The notes below the pieces were generated by a model. That model saw only the letters and a program-made list of their open reading frames with translations, was not told the origin of the DNA and ran no database searches. Positions 51,864 through 63,629 of a stretch of DNA of 64,000 bases are shown here, piece after piece. Position 1 is the stretch's first letter. Every line of letters begins with the position of its first letter. The DNA is taken from contig JAUIRK010000916.1 in the NCBI GenBank assembly GCA_030549495.1, positions 595,501 through 659,500 of the forward strand. The letters run 5' to 3'. The stretch comes from Nectonema munidae. Its lineage: Eukaryota > Nematomorpha > Nectonematoida > Nectonematidae. A program made the translations under genes and the position numbers.

Positions 51864-52440
51864 TATTTATTGATGAAGTCGCTCCAGTAAGAGAAAAACT
51901 TTGTTCCAATTGGCAACGATATTTTTTGGCAAAGTCTCTACGGCTCGATTACCTTTACGAAGACATGTGTAAGGTGGTCGAAGTCATGATCTTTAATTTG
52001 GTAATTTCCTGTTTGAACTCCTTTCAAGATAATCTAGCACATAGTTTTACAAAAATGGGTTTTTGCTACCACGGTACCACTACCAATCTCTCCTTTTCGG
52101 TTCTTGGTTAAAATGTTGAAAACTATAAATCTCAAAAGAAAATTTCCCAAATCTGGGGATAAGATTACTTATACATAAATTCCAAAGCTAACTTTTACAT
52201 TGATCCAAACTGCACATGTAAACTTAACCTAAACTCCTTTTGAAGCACCGCGATTTCGAACATTTTGGTTTTCGAAGTTATGATCATTTGCCCTCCTTTG
52301 TGCAGATTTTTCATTCTTATGACGGGGGAACTTAATTTATTAAGATTACGCAATTAAATTTAAAGTAACACGAAATAAACTAAAAAATATAACTCATTAA
52401 AAAAATTTTAAAAATAAAAAAAATTACTTCTTTTTCTTTC
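51864..52440. other. No gene recognised
   Basis: An open frame at 51827-52111 begins inside the Tigger right end and has no known domain. The rest is AT-rich. Confidence 0.4.
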
Positions 52441-52444
52441 AGCC

Positions 52445-54840
52445 TAGGGGTGCACCGAATAGTGAAATTTATTAACCGGATAGGTTTAATAGTTTAATAG
52501 TATCCGGCCGGATAGTTCAACCGGATAATATTTACTAAAAGTGAATGACTTTCATGTTAGAAGAGCATAGTAACTACTTCCTGTTCATAATATTACTCAA
52601 CATTATCAGTATGCGATTTGATATTTGTATTTAATCATATTCTCATTCATCATCTTCACTATTTAATGCACACATACACAATGTATGCATTAAATAGTAT
52701 TAATATAAGTGTATTACACATATATGTTTGTTCTTTTTCTTTTTGTTTAAGAAGTCTGAGAGCTAACGTTAACAATTACTTGCCTTATAATTTTGTGTTA
52801 ATTTTTGGTCACGATGTCAAGCTTTATCTCGAGTCTTTTTAAGATTAATGATTCTTGCGGTCCATCTGCGCGGTGTATGGTTTGTAATAAATTGATAAAA
52901 AGAGGCAAGGGAAGCCCAAGTCATTCAGCACGACACCTTTGCACAACCACGCGAAAGTTTTGCATCACAAAGAATACCAGGAGCAAACAAGGAATGCTTC
53001 AGAACAAAACCACACGAGAGTCCTCTGAAGAATATGATGAATCCAAGAATATCCCGCCTAGGGAAAGAAAAATGGTACAATTGTCTTTACAGAAAACGTT
53101 CGATAAAAAAAAGTTGTGGGACATTAATGATACTAGAGCTAAAAAAATTCATAAAAAGATTCTTCTCATGATGGCATTGGATAACCAGCCTTTCAGTATG
53201 GCCGAAGATGAAGGTTTCATTGGTCTTATGGCGCATTTACAGCCACAGTATGTCATACCTAGCAGAAGATTTTTCTCTGACAATGTTTTACCAGACTTCT
53301 ATAAAGAACTACGAAATGATGTTGCTGTTGAGGTGTCAAAAGCTGGCCATGTTAGTTTTACATCTGACATTTGGACATGTTCCTCATCTCATGAAACTTT
53401 CTTGTCTCTTTCTGCTCACTGGATCACTGCTGAATATGCACGAAAGAATGCAGTTCTACATGCTTCTCACTTTGCCAACCCGCATACAGGTGTTAACATT
53501 GCTAACCAACTTAAGAGCATGCGGGAGTGTTGGAATATTGATGCTTCTTGAAGACATGTACTTGTTAGAGATGGTGCAAAAAATATGTTGCTTGGAAGCA
53601 ATCTTTCAGAGATCGAGTCTGTTCAATGTTCAATTCATATCATCCAACTAATCATAAACGATGCCATTCTATCCCAAAATCTGTGAAAGATGTATTATTA
53701 AAAAGCCGTAGGTTGGCTACACACTTCAACCATTCTGCCAAGGGCTGTAGGGAATTCAAGGCTATCTAATTGCAGAATGCGGAAACGGGAAAGTTACCAC
53801 TTTTACTAGTACAGGATGTTCCGACTCGTTGGAACAGCAGTGCATATTTAATGTTAAAGCGGCTACCAAAGCTAAAAAGACCTGTGCAGATACTATACAT
53901 CTCTGACCATGATGATCTACCAATTTTTTCTTCTTGTGAGTGGCAAATTATTGATGAAATAGTAACCATACTTCTGCCTTTCTTCCAGCTCACTCTTGAA
54001 ATGAGTGCAGAATCATGTCCTCTTTCAACCGTCATTCCAAATGTAAGCACTCTAGAAAGATACCTTGAAAAGGCCACCGATAAAGAAGGCATAAAAATGA
54101 CCAAACAGAAACTCTTGTCTGCACTACGTGCTAGGTTTTTCAATGCTTCTGGTTCTGGTCTTGATATCATGAGGAACCCATCATATGTGCTGCCGACAGT
54201 TCTTGATCCACGCTTTAAAGTGCAGTTTCTCAACGATAAGACATTTGGAAAAACTTTAATCCTTAACACGTTACTTAAGCACCACAGTTCTGATATTAAC
54301 AATGTGGAGACTGTTGATGAATCGTGTCAACTTACCTGTCAAACTAACAAATTAGTCGAAGATAGAAGCAATGATGATTTCATGGCTTGCTTCGAAGAAA
54401 TTGCTAGAACACATAAAGATTCAACAATAAGTATCTCCAAGAAAGATATCGAAGATGAGGCAGCCAGTGAATTAGAACTCTACCTCCGCATTCCACTTCT
54501 TGAAAGACAATATTTTTGAAGCAAAACGCACAAAACTTTTGCTTGAAAAGGGAGAGATGCTTCTGTTCATTCACCACAACGGTAGAAAATTTTTATAATA
54601 AATGTCATATGTTACTTGACTTTGTAAAATTTTCATTAGCCATTGAATAAAGAAATGTTTTTTCACAAATTTATGCAGTTTATATTTTTTAAGATAATTA
54701 TTAATTGATAATATCGGTTTGCAACTATCCGGTATATACGGCCGGATATGAGAAGTATCCTGCATTAATGCCGAATATTAAATAATCGTCAGTAACCGGA
54801 AAAATATCCGACCGGATATACTATCCGGTGCAATGAAGGA
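52445..54840 (+). mobile_element. hAT transposon, ZBED type, with inverted ends
   Basis: The left end TAGGGGTGCACCGAATAG (52445) pairs with the right region CTATCCGGTGCA (54821-54832). Both subterminal regions repeat CCGGCCGGATA / TATCCGACCGGATA, probable transposase-binding sites. The last bases of the right end are diverged and no 8-bp duplication could be fixed. The + strand carries a BED-finger transposase. Confidence 0.75.
52805..54590 (+). pseudogene. ZBED4/6-like hAT transposase with deleted hATC core
   Basis: Frame 52805-53551 has a BED-type finger (CMVCNKLIKRGKGSPSHSAR then H), the conserved helix block QPFSMAEDEGFIGLMAHLQP, YVIPSRRFFSDNVLPDFY, and VSFTSDIWTCSSSHETFLSL (first catalytic Asp). 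A stop at 53549-53551 and a shift follow; HVLVRDGAKNMLLGS (second acid) and HIIQLIINDAIL are in other frames. Frame 53770-54519 has VQDVPTRWNSSAYLMLKRLP, STVIPNVSTLERYL and YVLPTVLDPRFKVQFL, ending SELELYLRIPLL. It then jumps to a tail like KLLLEKGEMLLFIHHN, so the hATC core with the third acid and the ERxFS motif is missing. Inactive. Confidence 0.9.
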
Positions 54841-56041
54841 TCCTTTTCTTTTCTACTTCCTTCAGCTTTAATTAAAAAAATATAACTCATTAATACAAAT
54901 AAATGCACTGGAAGTTGAATGACGATTCGTTTAAAAACATTCATTAAATAAATCAGGTTTTTTTTTTATCATTTTATGCAGACTGTATCTAATTTTTTTC
55001 CACATTTTCAAAAAATCTCTAAAACTTAAAATCCGTTTTCTGTTAGCAATTAAAATTTTATAGAAAAACAAAGATTTTACATTGTTCTTTCTTTACTCAC
55101 ACACCTACACTAAACACAAGCAGGCTTATACGCCTGATAATAATGCGTATTTCGCTGAACGTGTTAATTTTTGTCATACGATGAGAGACATTGAAAGACG
55201 CGGTTGGTTTGAGAGTTCAAATCATGACTTCGGTTATAAAAGTGATGGTCAATGTACGGAATAGGGAGAGAGGGGGTCGAATTAGAGAATATCTCGCACA
55301 CTAAATGTAATAACAGTATTCGTAAAAATTGGTTTATTTCTGAGGTAGTCGGGTTAAAGAGTGCTCGATTTAAGAAGTTTTAATTTTCTTAGAATAGGAA
55401 GCGCAATAACAAACGATGAATATTTTTCTCCACCTAACAATTTCGTTGCTTTCAAAACTTCCTAATAAAGGCATAATCCTTGTAATACAGCACATTTTTT
55501 ATCAGTAATTTTTTCTAGTTTTACTTTGTTATTTTTGAAAACTTGCTTACCAGCATACTTCTAATGTAAGATTTAACATATAAAAAGTTGAGCTCCAGCG
55601 TGTTCTAATATTTTTTGGCGTTTATCAATGCTATTGTTATTAATAAATGTTTCTACGCATTTAGTATGTGCTTTAATATTGAAACACTTGAGAAAGAATC
55701 ATCAAATGATTTATTGACTGTCATGAAATTTTCAATATCAATATCTATTTTGACATTGATTTGTTTTTGTCTTCTAGAAATAAAGTTAAAGTATGGCTAA
55801 CACATGAAAACTGGTTAACATTCAGATATGAGCTATAAATGAATTTCGTATAAATTATACGATTTTTAAATCATATTTGCACCACTACTTCCAAGCATCA
55901 TCGACATATTACATTTTTTCAAACCCCATCAGTCATAAATGACTTCTTAATCTCAGCATTATGATTTCTCAGAAAACTTTAACTTCTAATGTAAAATAAC
56001 GAATTTTGAATTCTTCATCTAAAAAATGTAAAGTTAACGCT
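54841..56041. other. No gene recognised
   Basis: AT-rich. The block AAAAAATATAACTCATTA at about 54877 recurs from 52383, left of the hAT, so the flanks of that element share a short repeat. Small open frames (55082-55264, 55615-55800) show no domain. Confidence 0.4.
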
Positions 56042-56378
56042 ATGAAAGATGTCATTATTCTTGATGAGCACAAATATGATGTATATATACGAAAGAAATA
56101 CAATTGGTTAAAAAAATAAAAGAAGAAAATTTCTCGATCACAATTAATGACTTATTTGATGTTGCTCATCAAGATGCTTTCAAAATAATAAATTGTGAAG
56201 AAGATAGAGACTTTTTGCAAGCTCAAAGAAAAAGGGGGGGGGGGGGAGGATCCATGGGAAAAATCGATAGAAAGCTTACAGGTATAGAAGAACGTAGAAA
56301 AAAAAACTAGAAGCTGAAGGAAGTAGAAAAGAAAAGGAGGCTGAAAGAAGAGAAGAATCTGCGTGTGTTGCTCTAGAG

Positions 56379-58870
56379 CAGGGGTAGGCAACCTCCGGCC
56401 CGCGGACCAAATACGGCCCGCCAAACATTTTCATCCGGCCCGCCGATCTTTTAATTTTAGTTAATAGAATCTGGCCCGCATACCTACAAGAAATTAAAAT
56501 AAGATGTTTTTTGATTATCAGCATTAGTACTATATAATAATAAGGTTGCATTGCAGCCTGCCTATTTATGTATTTGTTTTCGTACTAGACGAGCTATATT
56601 TTCAAGAAATCTTATTTCATATGTAAGACAGCATGTGTTTGGTAGAGACTGATTCATCATACACATCTGATATCAATTGTAATGGAGTATTTGCAAGAGA
56701 GCAAACATAACAACAAATGCCCACTGCGCTTAACTGATTGTCATGAATTTATAGTGAATTTACAGTGTATCATAATATACTCATGTAGCAACTAAATTTT
56801 AATTTTTCAATTCTACAATAATCAAAGAAGATTAAGCTTTGTGATATTTTGTTTTTTTGTATAATAATAATTTTTATTCAAGCTAATGTCTGTCGTTCCG
56901 CCTGTTGAAGAGAAAGGTTGATCTCGAGCGTAGAACGTTCAACCCTAAGTGGGAAAGGTATTTTTCATAGAGCGCTTTGGACATGCACAATGTCTCATGT
57001 TTGAAAAAATTAGCTGTTCTAAAAGAATACAACGTAAGACGTCACTGGGAGACAGAACATGGCTCTTCAAAGTTCGCTTCGATGTCTGCTGTTGAACGAA
57101 AAGTTTCAATTGATAAACTGAAAAGCAACCTGGAGAAACAATTTTCTCTTTTTCACAGGCAGAATGTTGAGGCGGAAAATGTAACACGCGCCAGCTACGA
57201 AATCTTCAAAATCCTCGCTTACGGAATGAAGCCATTCACAGATGGAGAAATCATTAAAGAATGCTTTCTTGCTGTAGTGGATTCCATCTGTCCCGAACAG
57301 CGTTCTGCCTTTGAGAAAGTGAGTCTTTCTTCCCGTACTGTTTGCCGCCGCATTCAAGATATGTCCGACCACGTAAACGACTCACTTAAAACACGTATCT
57401 TGAAATTTGAAGCATTTTCTCTTGCTTTGGATGAAAGCACAGACAGAAAGCACACAGCACAGTTGTCTATTTTTATTAGAAGTGTTACTCAAGATCTTCA
57501 AGTTTTTGAGGAATTCCTCCAACTTATCTCACTTCGCGACACTATCACGGGACAAAATATTTTTTCAGCGTTGCTTCGATGTGTTGATGAGTACTCTTTG
57601 GATCTTTCCCGTCTTGTATGTTTGACAACTGACGCTGCTCCAGCAATGGTTGGAGAAAAAAAGGAGCAACTTCGCTGCTTATTCGTCATTGTGAAACTGC
57701 TGGATACACTCAACCTATTCATAAAATCCAATGTATGATCCATCAAGAGACATTATGCGCCAAGTCTGTCAATCTCGCTGATGTAATGTCTATTGTGGTT
57801 GTAAATTCCATTTTATCCCGAAGCCTTAACCATCGTCAATTCCAAGCCCTTTTGGACTGTGTAAAGGAGCAGTATAACGATCTTCTTTACTTCTGTGAGG
57901 TACGATGGCTAAGTCGTGGGGCTATGCTGTCTCGGGTATGCGATCTACAGCAAGAAATTGCTATTTCTTTACAACAAAAAAATCTTCCATACGCTGAAAA
58001 TTTCTCAGATCCAAAATGGCTAGCTCGTTTGGCCTTTCTTACGGACATAACAACACATCTGAACTCACTAAACTTAAAGCTGCAAGGTTAAGGCATTCTT
58101 GTCACCGACATGTTTGCGCAGATTACTGCCTTTGAGGTTAAACTGCGCCTTTGGGAAGCTCAATTGACTTCAGGACAATTTACACATTTTTCTCATCTTG
58201 TTGCATGTGTTCCTGCGAATATAGACCAGGACGCCTGCGTTAGTGTTATCAAAATACTGCGTGAAGAATTTGCTACCCGTTTTGCAGCACTAAGATTGTT
58301 AAGTACAGACTTCAAGCTTTTTACTTCTCCATTTGACTTCAATGTGGAAGATGCTCCTGCATCTCTGCAGATGGAGTTGGTGGAACTACAGTGCGATGAG
58401 AAATTGAGAGCAAAGTTCAGCTTGTCATCTCCTCTATTTTTCTTTCAAAATTTTGTTTTTCCTACTAACAATTTCCCAAATTTAATTACGCATATTCAAA
58501 GAGTTGTGACTATATTCGGTAGCACTTACTGCTGTGAGCAGTTATTTTTGAAAATTACACCAAGTCTTACCTTCGCTCTCAACTCTCAGACCGCCACCTT
58601 AATGACGTTCTTAGGTTGTCTACCTCAAGCATTGATCCAGACATCACAAAACTTCTTAATAGAAAACAGTCTCATTGATTTGTAGTTTTGAATAAATTAC
58701 TTTGTACTATTTTGTTTTTACCAATTATTATCATTTAATGATAAAGCATGTAAAAATGTATTATAAATATTATAAAAATTAAAGTAAATTTGATATTTTG
58801 CTTCTTTGGCCCGTGAGCTCATTTCAAATGTCCCATCTGGCCCTCGCCCTGAAAAGATTGCCTATCCCTG
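56379..58870 (+). mobile_element. hAT transposon, GTF2IRD2-like, 2.49 kb, TSD CTCTAGAG/CCCTAGAG
   Basis: The left end is CAGGGGTAGGCAACC, and the right end reverse-complements to CAGGGATAGGCAATC. Flanks are CTCTAGAG (56371-56378) and CCCTAGAG (58871-58878), 7 of 8 equal. Both subterminal regions contain GGCCCG/CGGCCC repeats (for example ATACGGCCCGCC, ATCCGGCCCGCC). The element spans a nearly complete transposase gene. Confidence 0.93.
56890..58685 (+). pseudogene. hAT transposase, GTF2IRD2-like, nearly complete but frameshifted
   Basis: The N-terminus near 56890 reads SVVPPVEEKVDLERRTFNPK-like text in broken frames. Then 56977-57738 has YNVRRHWETEHGSSKFASM (His pair of a BED/C2H2-like finger), YGMKPFTDGEIIKECFLAVV, LALDESTDRKHTAQLSIFIR (first catalytic Asp) and LVCLTTDAAPAMVGEK (second). 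A shift at about 57675 leads into CMIHQETLCAKSVNLADVMS (57735-58091), FCEVRWLSRGAMLSRV and LARLAFLTDITTHLNSLNLK. After one stop, 58110-58685 has KLRLWEAQLTSGQFTHF, LREEFATRFAAL, SPFDFNVEDAPASLQMELVE and a shifted hATC (FGSTYCCEQLFLKI). About four lesions in a full-length gene mark a comparatively young copy. Confidence 0.9.
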
Positions 58871-58878
58871 CCCTAGAG

Positions 58879-59569
58879 CAGCGGTTCTTAACCTTTTTCA
58901 TTTGCCGACCCATTTTACGTACGACACAAACACTCGCGACCCAACATGTAAACAAATTAAGAGGGATAATAAAAAATAATATTTATCTAACTTTTTTAAC
59001 AAATAAAAATGCTTTTTTTTGGTTTACAAGAGAAACATGTTATTTATTACAATGTTTTAATTTGACAAAGAAGTTACAATTAATGAGAACGTTGCGTTTA
59101 AAGTTTTTTTGAAAGCTCTTCAAAACGTTGTTTTATTGTTGACAGACAACATCGCATGTCGTGCTCCCGTGATAAACGGTTTCGATATTTATTTTTAACA
59201 GCAATAAGAGTTGAAAAACAAGTCTAACACAAATACGTTTTTGGGAAAGGAAGGACATTAAGTGCTTTAAAAACCCCACCACTTCTTTTTCTTTATAAAT
59301 CTATGTCCAGAAAGCACTCAAAGTTTGTTTTAAAATCACATACAAGAGCTTTGTCATTTTTATTTCAATTAGTTGCTCTTCTAATTGGTAGATATCAGAA
59401 ATTTCCTGAGGTAGATCTTCAATTTTCACATCAAATGGATTTCTGACCGTATTCATTTTTATAATTAAGTTTTATTTTTGTTATTTCAAGATTTTTTTTA
59501 TCTTCCCGTTTTTCTCATTGGCCCTTGGCGACCAAAATTTGGATCGCGACCCAGGGTTAAGAACCGCTG
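58879..59569 (-). mobile_element. hAT element, 691 bp, ZBED5-like remnant inside, TSD CCCTAGAG/CTCTAGAG
   Basis: The left end is CAGCGGTTCTTAACC and the right end GGTTAAGAACCGCTG, a perfect 15-bp inverted repeat. Flanks are CCCTAGAG (58871-58878) and CTCTAGAG (59570-59577). The minus strand (about 59455-59120) keeps the C-terminal part of a transposase: NTVRNPFDVKIEDLPQEISD, KMTKLLYVILKQTLSAFW, and DMRCCLSTIKQRFEELS at the end. This is the NPF...DLP...FW order of ZBED5/SCAND3-like hAT proteins. It is an internally deleted derivative. Confidence 0.9.
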
Positions 59570-59570
59570 C

Positions 59571-59590
59571 TCTAGAGTCTAGACTCTAGA
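59571..59590. repeat. Perfect 20-bp palindrome at the hAT insertion site
   Basis: TCTAGAGTCTAGACTCTAGA equals its own reverse complement. It consists of three overlapping TCTAGA units and directly follows the right hAT terminus. Such palindromic duplications are left when hAT elements excise through hairpin-ended flanks. Confidence 0.75.
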
Positions 59591-61205
59591 TGAAATGGAT
59601 TTCACTGCTGAAAAAGATGAGAATGCTGATGCCATCTCATTAAATCTTTCAAAAAGTGGAAATGACGTAGAAAAAATTAAAAACATTATGACGCCTCAAT
59701 TAGCATCTGCTTTAGACAGGACAGGTGTGACAGAAATGCTATGCATATAGTTTCTGCTACAATAAAGGCTCTCAATCATGAACCTGATCAGTACACACTT
59801 AATAGAGAATTCACTAGAAAAGCTAGATCAAATCGTGAAAATCTCACCAAATCAATAATGAAAACTTTCCATCCAGATGTGGCTCTCACAGTTCATTCGG
59901 ATAGTAAGTTATTACCATCATTGACTTTAGATGAAAAAGTAGACCGCGTTGCTGTTATTTTTTCTGGTATGGAAATAACAAAACTTCTTGCTGTTCCTTT
60001 GATTAGAAATAGTACTGGTTTATCTCAAGCTACAGCTGTTTTAGAAACCTTGTCCAAATAAAATTTCTTAAAACAAGCATGTCATTGGACACTACAAGAA
60101 GCAACACCGGTAAAAACTCAGGAGCTTGCATCACATTGAAAAAGAAAAACAACAGAAAATTGCTACCACTAGTTTGTAGGCATCATATACATGAAGTCCT
60201 CGTTAAACACGTTTTCGACGCCTTGCTAGAATAATACTCTTGTAGTCCAAACATTAAACTTTTTCAAGAGTTTCGTAAATCTTGGAAAAACATTAATAAG
60301 TCATGCCAAGAGTGTTTAACGCCTGATGAAAATAGAAAGTTTTCGATTTGGATGAGTATACAAATCTTATTGAATTTATTCAAAAAAATTATGTGACTTT
60401 CAACCAAAAGATGATTATAGAGGACTCCTCAATCTCAGTTTAGTTTTTCTTGAGTGCAACAACAAAAAAATATCACAATTTGTGCTTATCACAATGCCAA
60501 GTGGATGGCAAAACTGATTTACTGCTTGAAAATATATTTGTTCAAATCCCAAGTAAACATCAATACAAAGCAAAAAGAAGCTCTAAAAAACTGTAATGTC
60601 TTTATCGTCAAATTTTACATAAAATCATGGTTTATGAGCTCTAGTGCTCACTTAGCTCCACTGAATGATCTTCAACTGCTTCAAAGTCTCGAAAAATTCA
60701 AAAAAATAAACAACAGAGTAGCTACAGTAGCATTTAATGTTTTGAGTCGACACATTTGGTATTTGAGCGAGCATCTTTTTGCATCTGCACTATTTGATTC
60801 ATGAATGAACAGACAAGATAAATTGAGATTGGTTCAATTAATTGAAAACCCAGAAAATAATGACTATCTCGTCAACCATTTTGGCACTCCAGTTCCAAAA
60901 GATGTTGAAAAAATTACACTTTCAAGCTTTATTACAAAAAACACAATTAATTTTTTTGACTTCTTGAAAATATCTCCAAGTTTTTTAAAAGAAAATCCAG
61001 AATCTTGGGAAAGTGATGAAAATTTTAAGTTGGCAAAACGAACTGTTAACGATCTTAAAGTTGTTAATGATGCAGCTGAGCGTGGAATAGCTCTGATTCA
61101 AAATTTTAACTGGCCAAGAAGAACAAAAACAGTACTTACTTCAAGTTGTTAAGACTCATAGGAAAAACTTCCCTAATGTCAATAAAAAATCGTATTTTAC
61201 TAATG

Positions 61206-62041
61206 ATGTATAAATATTTATTCATTTTTTGAAATAAAATTTTTGAATTAAATTGATCTTTCATGCAATATTTATATAGTTCTGTGAAGAAAAGACTCAA
61301 GTTTCGCCAAATGTACTCAAGCTTTCTTTACTTTAACAATTTTTTACCATTCAAATATTCAAGAGCTATGCACAACCTATTAACAATAGTTTTTAGAGCT
61401 AGGTTTTTTCAGTTTTTTTGTTATATCAAAAAGAAAAATTTAAAAGGGTAAGAAATGATAGTTAATAAAAATTAAAAAAATTGGCACACTAATCATTAGC
61501 CTATAATAAAACAAGGATGGTTGAATTTATTTAAAAGATTTAATATAAAAAAACAAAACAATTAAAATGCAGGAACTTTTCTGCTATTCGCATAATCTCC
61601 CGCTGTTCACTCACACGCCTCTGTTTTCTCTACTGATCCTCTTCACTTTCTCATTTCCCCTTTTTAATGTATGATTACGAACATTTTGTGTGTTCGAAAT
61701 ATTAATAAATTTCTCCCTGCATTTTAACCGTTTTGTTTTTTTATATTAAATCATTAGCAGTTAACCACATTTGATCTATTACTGTTTCTGGACGATAAAT
61801 TTAAAAAGCAAATGTTATTATATCTTGTAGTTCATGATATTCAACGATGTGACAACTCCAGTACAAATTACTTTTATTCTATTGAAATAAGCCGTATCCG
61901 AAACATTTGCCAACTTTTGTAATTTTTGTAGGAAAAAATAATTTTCCATTTTAGTGAACTTTCTTTATGAAGAAAGTTTTTTAAGCACTAATGTAAAACG
62001 TTGAATAAGAATTTATTAAAATGATAGATGAGGAGCATCCA
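61206..62041. other. Intergenic, no gene seen
   Basis: AT-rich with a short pyrimidine-rich segment at 61590-61665. It may contain the 3' UTR of the bL12m gene at its right edge. Confidence 0.4.
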
Positions 62042-62158
62042 TTAAATGATTTCACATTTTGCCCCGATCTCTTCAAATGATTTCTTCAGTTTTTCTACTT
62101 CTTCTTTCTCCATTTCTGACTTTATTATCTGAGGAAAGGATTCTACATATTTCTTGGC
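62042..62158 (-). CDS. MRPL12: Mitochondrial ribosomal protein bL12m, last coding exon
   Basis: Minus-strand exon of 39 codons, acceptor CTATTTAG at 62159-62160, TAA stop at 62042-62044. It encodes AKKYVESFPQIIKSEMEKEE then VEKLKKSFEEIGAKCEII. This is the end of the L7/L12 C-terminal domain (AKxLVExxPxxxK...EAExLKKxLEEAGAxVE), which recruits translation factors at the mitoribosome stalk. The frame is clean. Earlier exons should lie at higher coordinates on the same strand. I did not find them in 62160-64000, so the first exons are probably beyond the window or hidden in the intron. Confidence 0.85.
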   Translation of the reverse strand, partial: AKKYVESFPQIIKSEMEKEEVEKLKKSFEEIGAKCEII

Positions 62159-63250
62159 CTAAATAGATTCTTACTTTAAAACAAAATTTTTGATGAGTAA
62201 ATGAACAAGATAGAATTTATTACTTTAATAACACTAAGTTTGTTGGCCACATGGTCTATATAAAACTTTAGCAATTTACTTTATTTTAGTATAAAATAAG
62301 CACAATTTACTATAATGCTCCTGACATAAAATAACAGTGAAAGAAATCTATTTTTACCAACAACAGAAACGAAAGGTATCAAAATTAAAATTTTGAAAGA
62401 ATTCACTTTTAAGTTTTGTTCCTTCTAACAATATTTTTAAAAAATGGTGCCTTAGTAAAGCAGAAGTCAGCTAACTTTTTCGTGAAAAGGCCGCATTTCT
62501 TTTGATTCAAAATCTTTCACGCTTGTAAAAAACTAAATTTTTCTTCATTAAAATCTTCCGTAATCATGGAAGAAATAATCCGTGCAGTTCAAACGTATAG
62601 TTTTTAAACAGGGAACCTACAAATTAATTTTTATAAACTGTAACTTCATTGTATGTTTTTATGATATAAAATTATCCATAATCTTTGTAGATCACTATAA
62701 TCATATGGTTGCACTTTAAGTGTTTCTAAAGGACATTGATATCATATTGTTTATGACTATTCTTCATGTTTAATCACTTTATTTTGATATTGTAATTTTT
62801 TTAAAAAATTATAATGTTTTTTCTTCTCTTAAAAATTTTTTAAAAATTTTGTTAGAATTATGTTAAAAAACAACAATAAATGTGGTGGTTGGAAAATACC
62901 CCAAAAAAAAAAATTAATTAAAAAAAAAAAATCTTTTAAGTATTTAATTTGGAAAATTTTAAAAAAGCGCTGAAAATTTTGTTTCCAATTGCATCAATCC
63001 TCGTTACAAAGGTATTATTCAAAGTGTTACAATTTAGTTTCAAACATGAAAATTGATCTAGAAAATGAGTGAAACAAAACTAGTGTACTTCTAAACTCTG
63101 AAAGAATTGATAATAATGATTGTTTGAATTGTAATGGCAAAAATAACTAACTTTCTACACAAACATTCTCGTGGCCAATCAAAATTAATTGAAGGAATCG
63201 ACATGTATAACGCGTTATCAGCCGCAAAAAGACAACTTTTTGGTCTAGAG
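62159..63250. other. Probable bL12m intron, no other gene seen
   Basis: AT-rich with poly-A runs at about 62904-62932. A + frame at 63134-63250 (HKHSRGQSKLIEGIDMYNAL and on) is interrupted by the MITE at 63251. Its identity is unknown. Confidence 0.4.
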
Positions 63251-63621
63251 CAGGGTTTCTCAACCGGCGTCCACACAGGTCCATATAATAATTCAGGGGG
63301 TCCACAGCCGAAATATTATAAATTAGAAGTCCACAATGATATTTCATAACTCATAATAGCCCATAACGGTTTTTACTATAAAAAGTTAATTTTTCGTTAT
63401 AATTTTCCCTTAATCATATTATAATTGATTTGAATTAGATTTGCTTTCATTTCAATATGAATTCTAATTATATATGGTTTTCTTTATCATAAGCTCAATA
63501 ATTTTATTAGTGAAAAATATTAAATTAAAATATTTTTTCATGTCAAATTTTTATGAAGGGGTCCACCAAGAGAAAAAGAAGAGAAAAGGGGACCATGGGT
63601 AAAAAAGGTTGAGAAGCACTG
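63251..63621. mobile_element. hAT MITE, 371 bp, TSD GTCTAGAG
   Basis: The perfect 8-bp duplication GTCTAGAG lies at 63243-63250 and 63622-63629. The ends are CAGGGTTTCTCAACC and, reverse-complemented, CAGTGCTTCTCAACC. The interior has GGTCCA...GGGGTCCACC text and no coding capacity. It belongs to the same family as the fragment ending at 2932. Confidence 0.95.
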
Positions 63622-63629
63622 GTCTAGAG

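Larger units (their letters stand above)
56042..61205 (+). pseudogene. Gene of an uncharacterised repetitive protein family, interrupted by two hAT elements
   Basis: The N-terminal part runs 56042-56378: MKDVIILDEHKYDVYIRKKY, ITINDLFDVAHQDAFKIINC, DRDFLQAQRKRG, SMGKIDRKLT, then a charged coiled-coil-like E/K/R stretch. It continues after the two hATs at 59591 with LDEMDFTAEKDENADAISLN, NIMTPQLASALDRTGVT, VSATIKALNHE and LTLDEKVDRVAVIFSG. Then come NAKWMAKLIYCLKIYLF, WFMSSSAHLAPLNDLQLLQS, WYLSEHLFASALF and VVNDAAERGIALIQNF, ending QVVKTHRKNFPNVNKKS near 61190. I recall this architecture from many unnamed, multi-copy predicted proteins of arthropods and Hydra. The ending DAAERG resembles a transposase-like C-terminus, but no function is known to me. 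Shifts at about 56110, 59731, 60060 and 61130 and a stop at 60802 make this copy dead. Confidence 0.65.

Noticed and set aside
51827-52111. 94-codon open frame
   Set aside because: It starts inside the right end of the Tigger element and shows no domain; a chance frame is the simplest explanation.
53766-54302. 178-codon open frame on the minus strand
   Set aside because: Antisense shadow of the ZBED-type transposase frame, which shows clear family motifs on the + strand.
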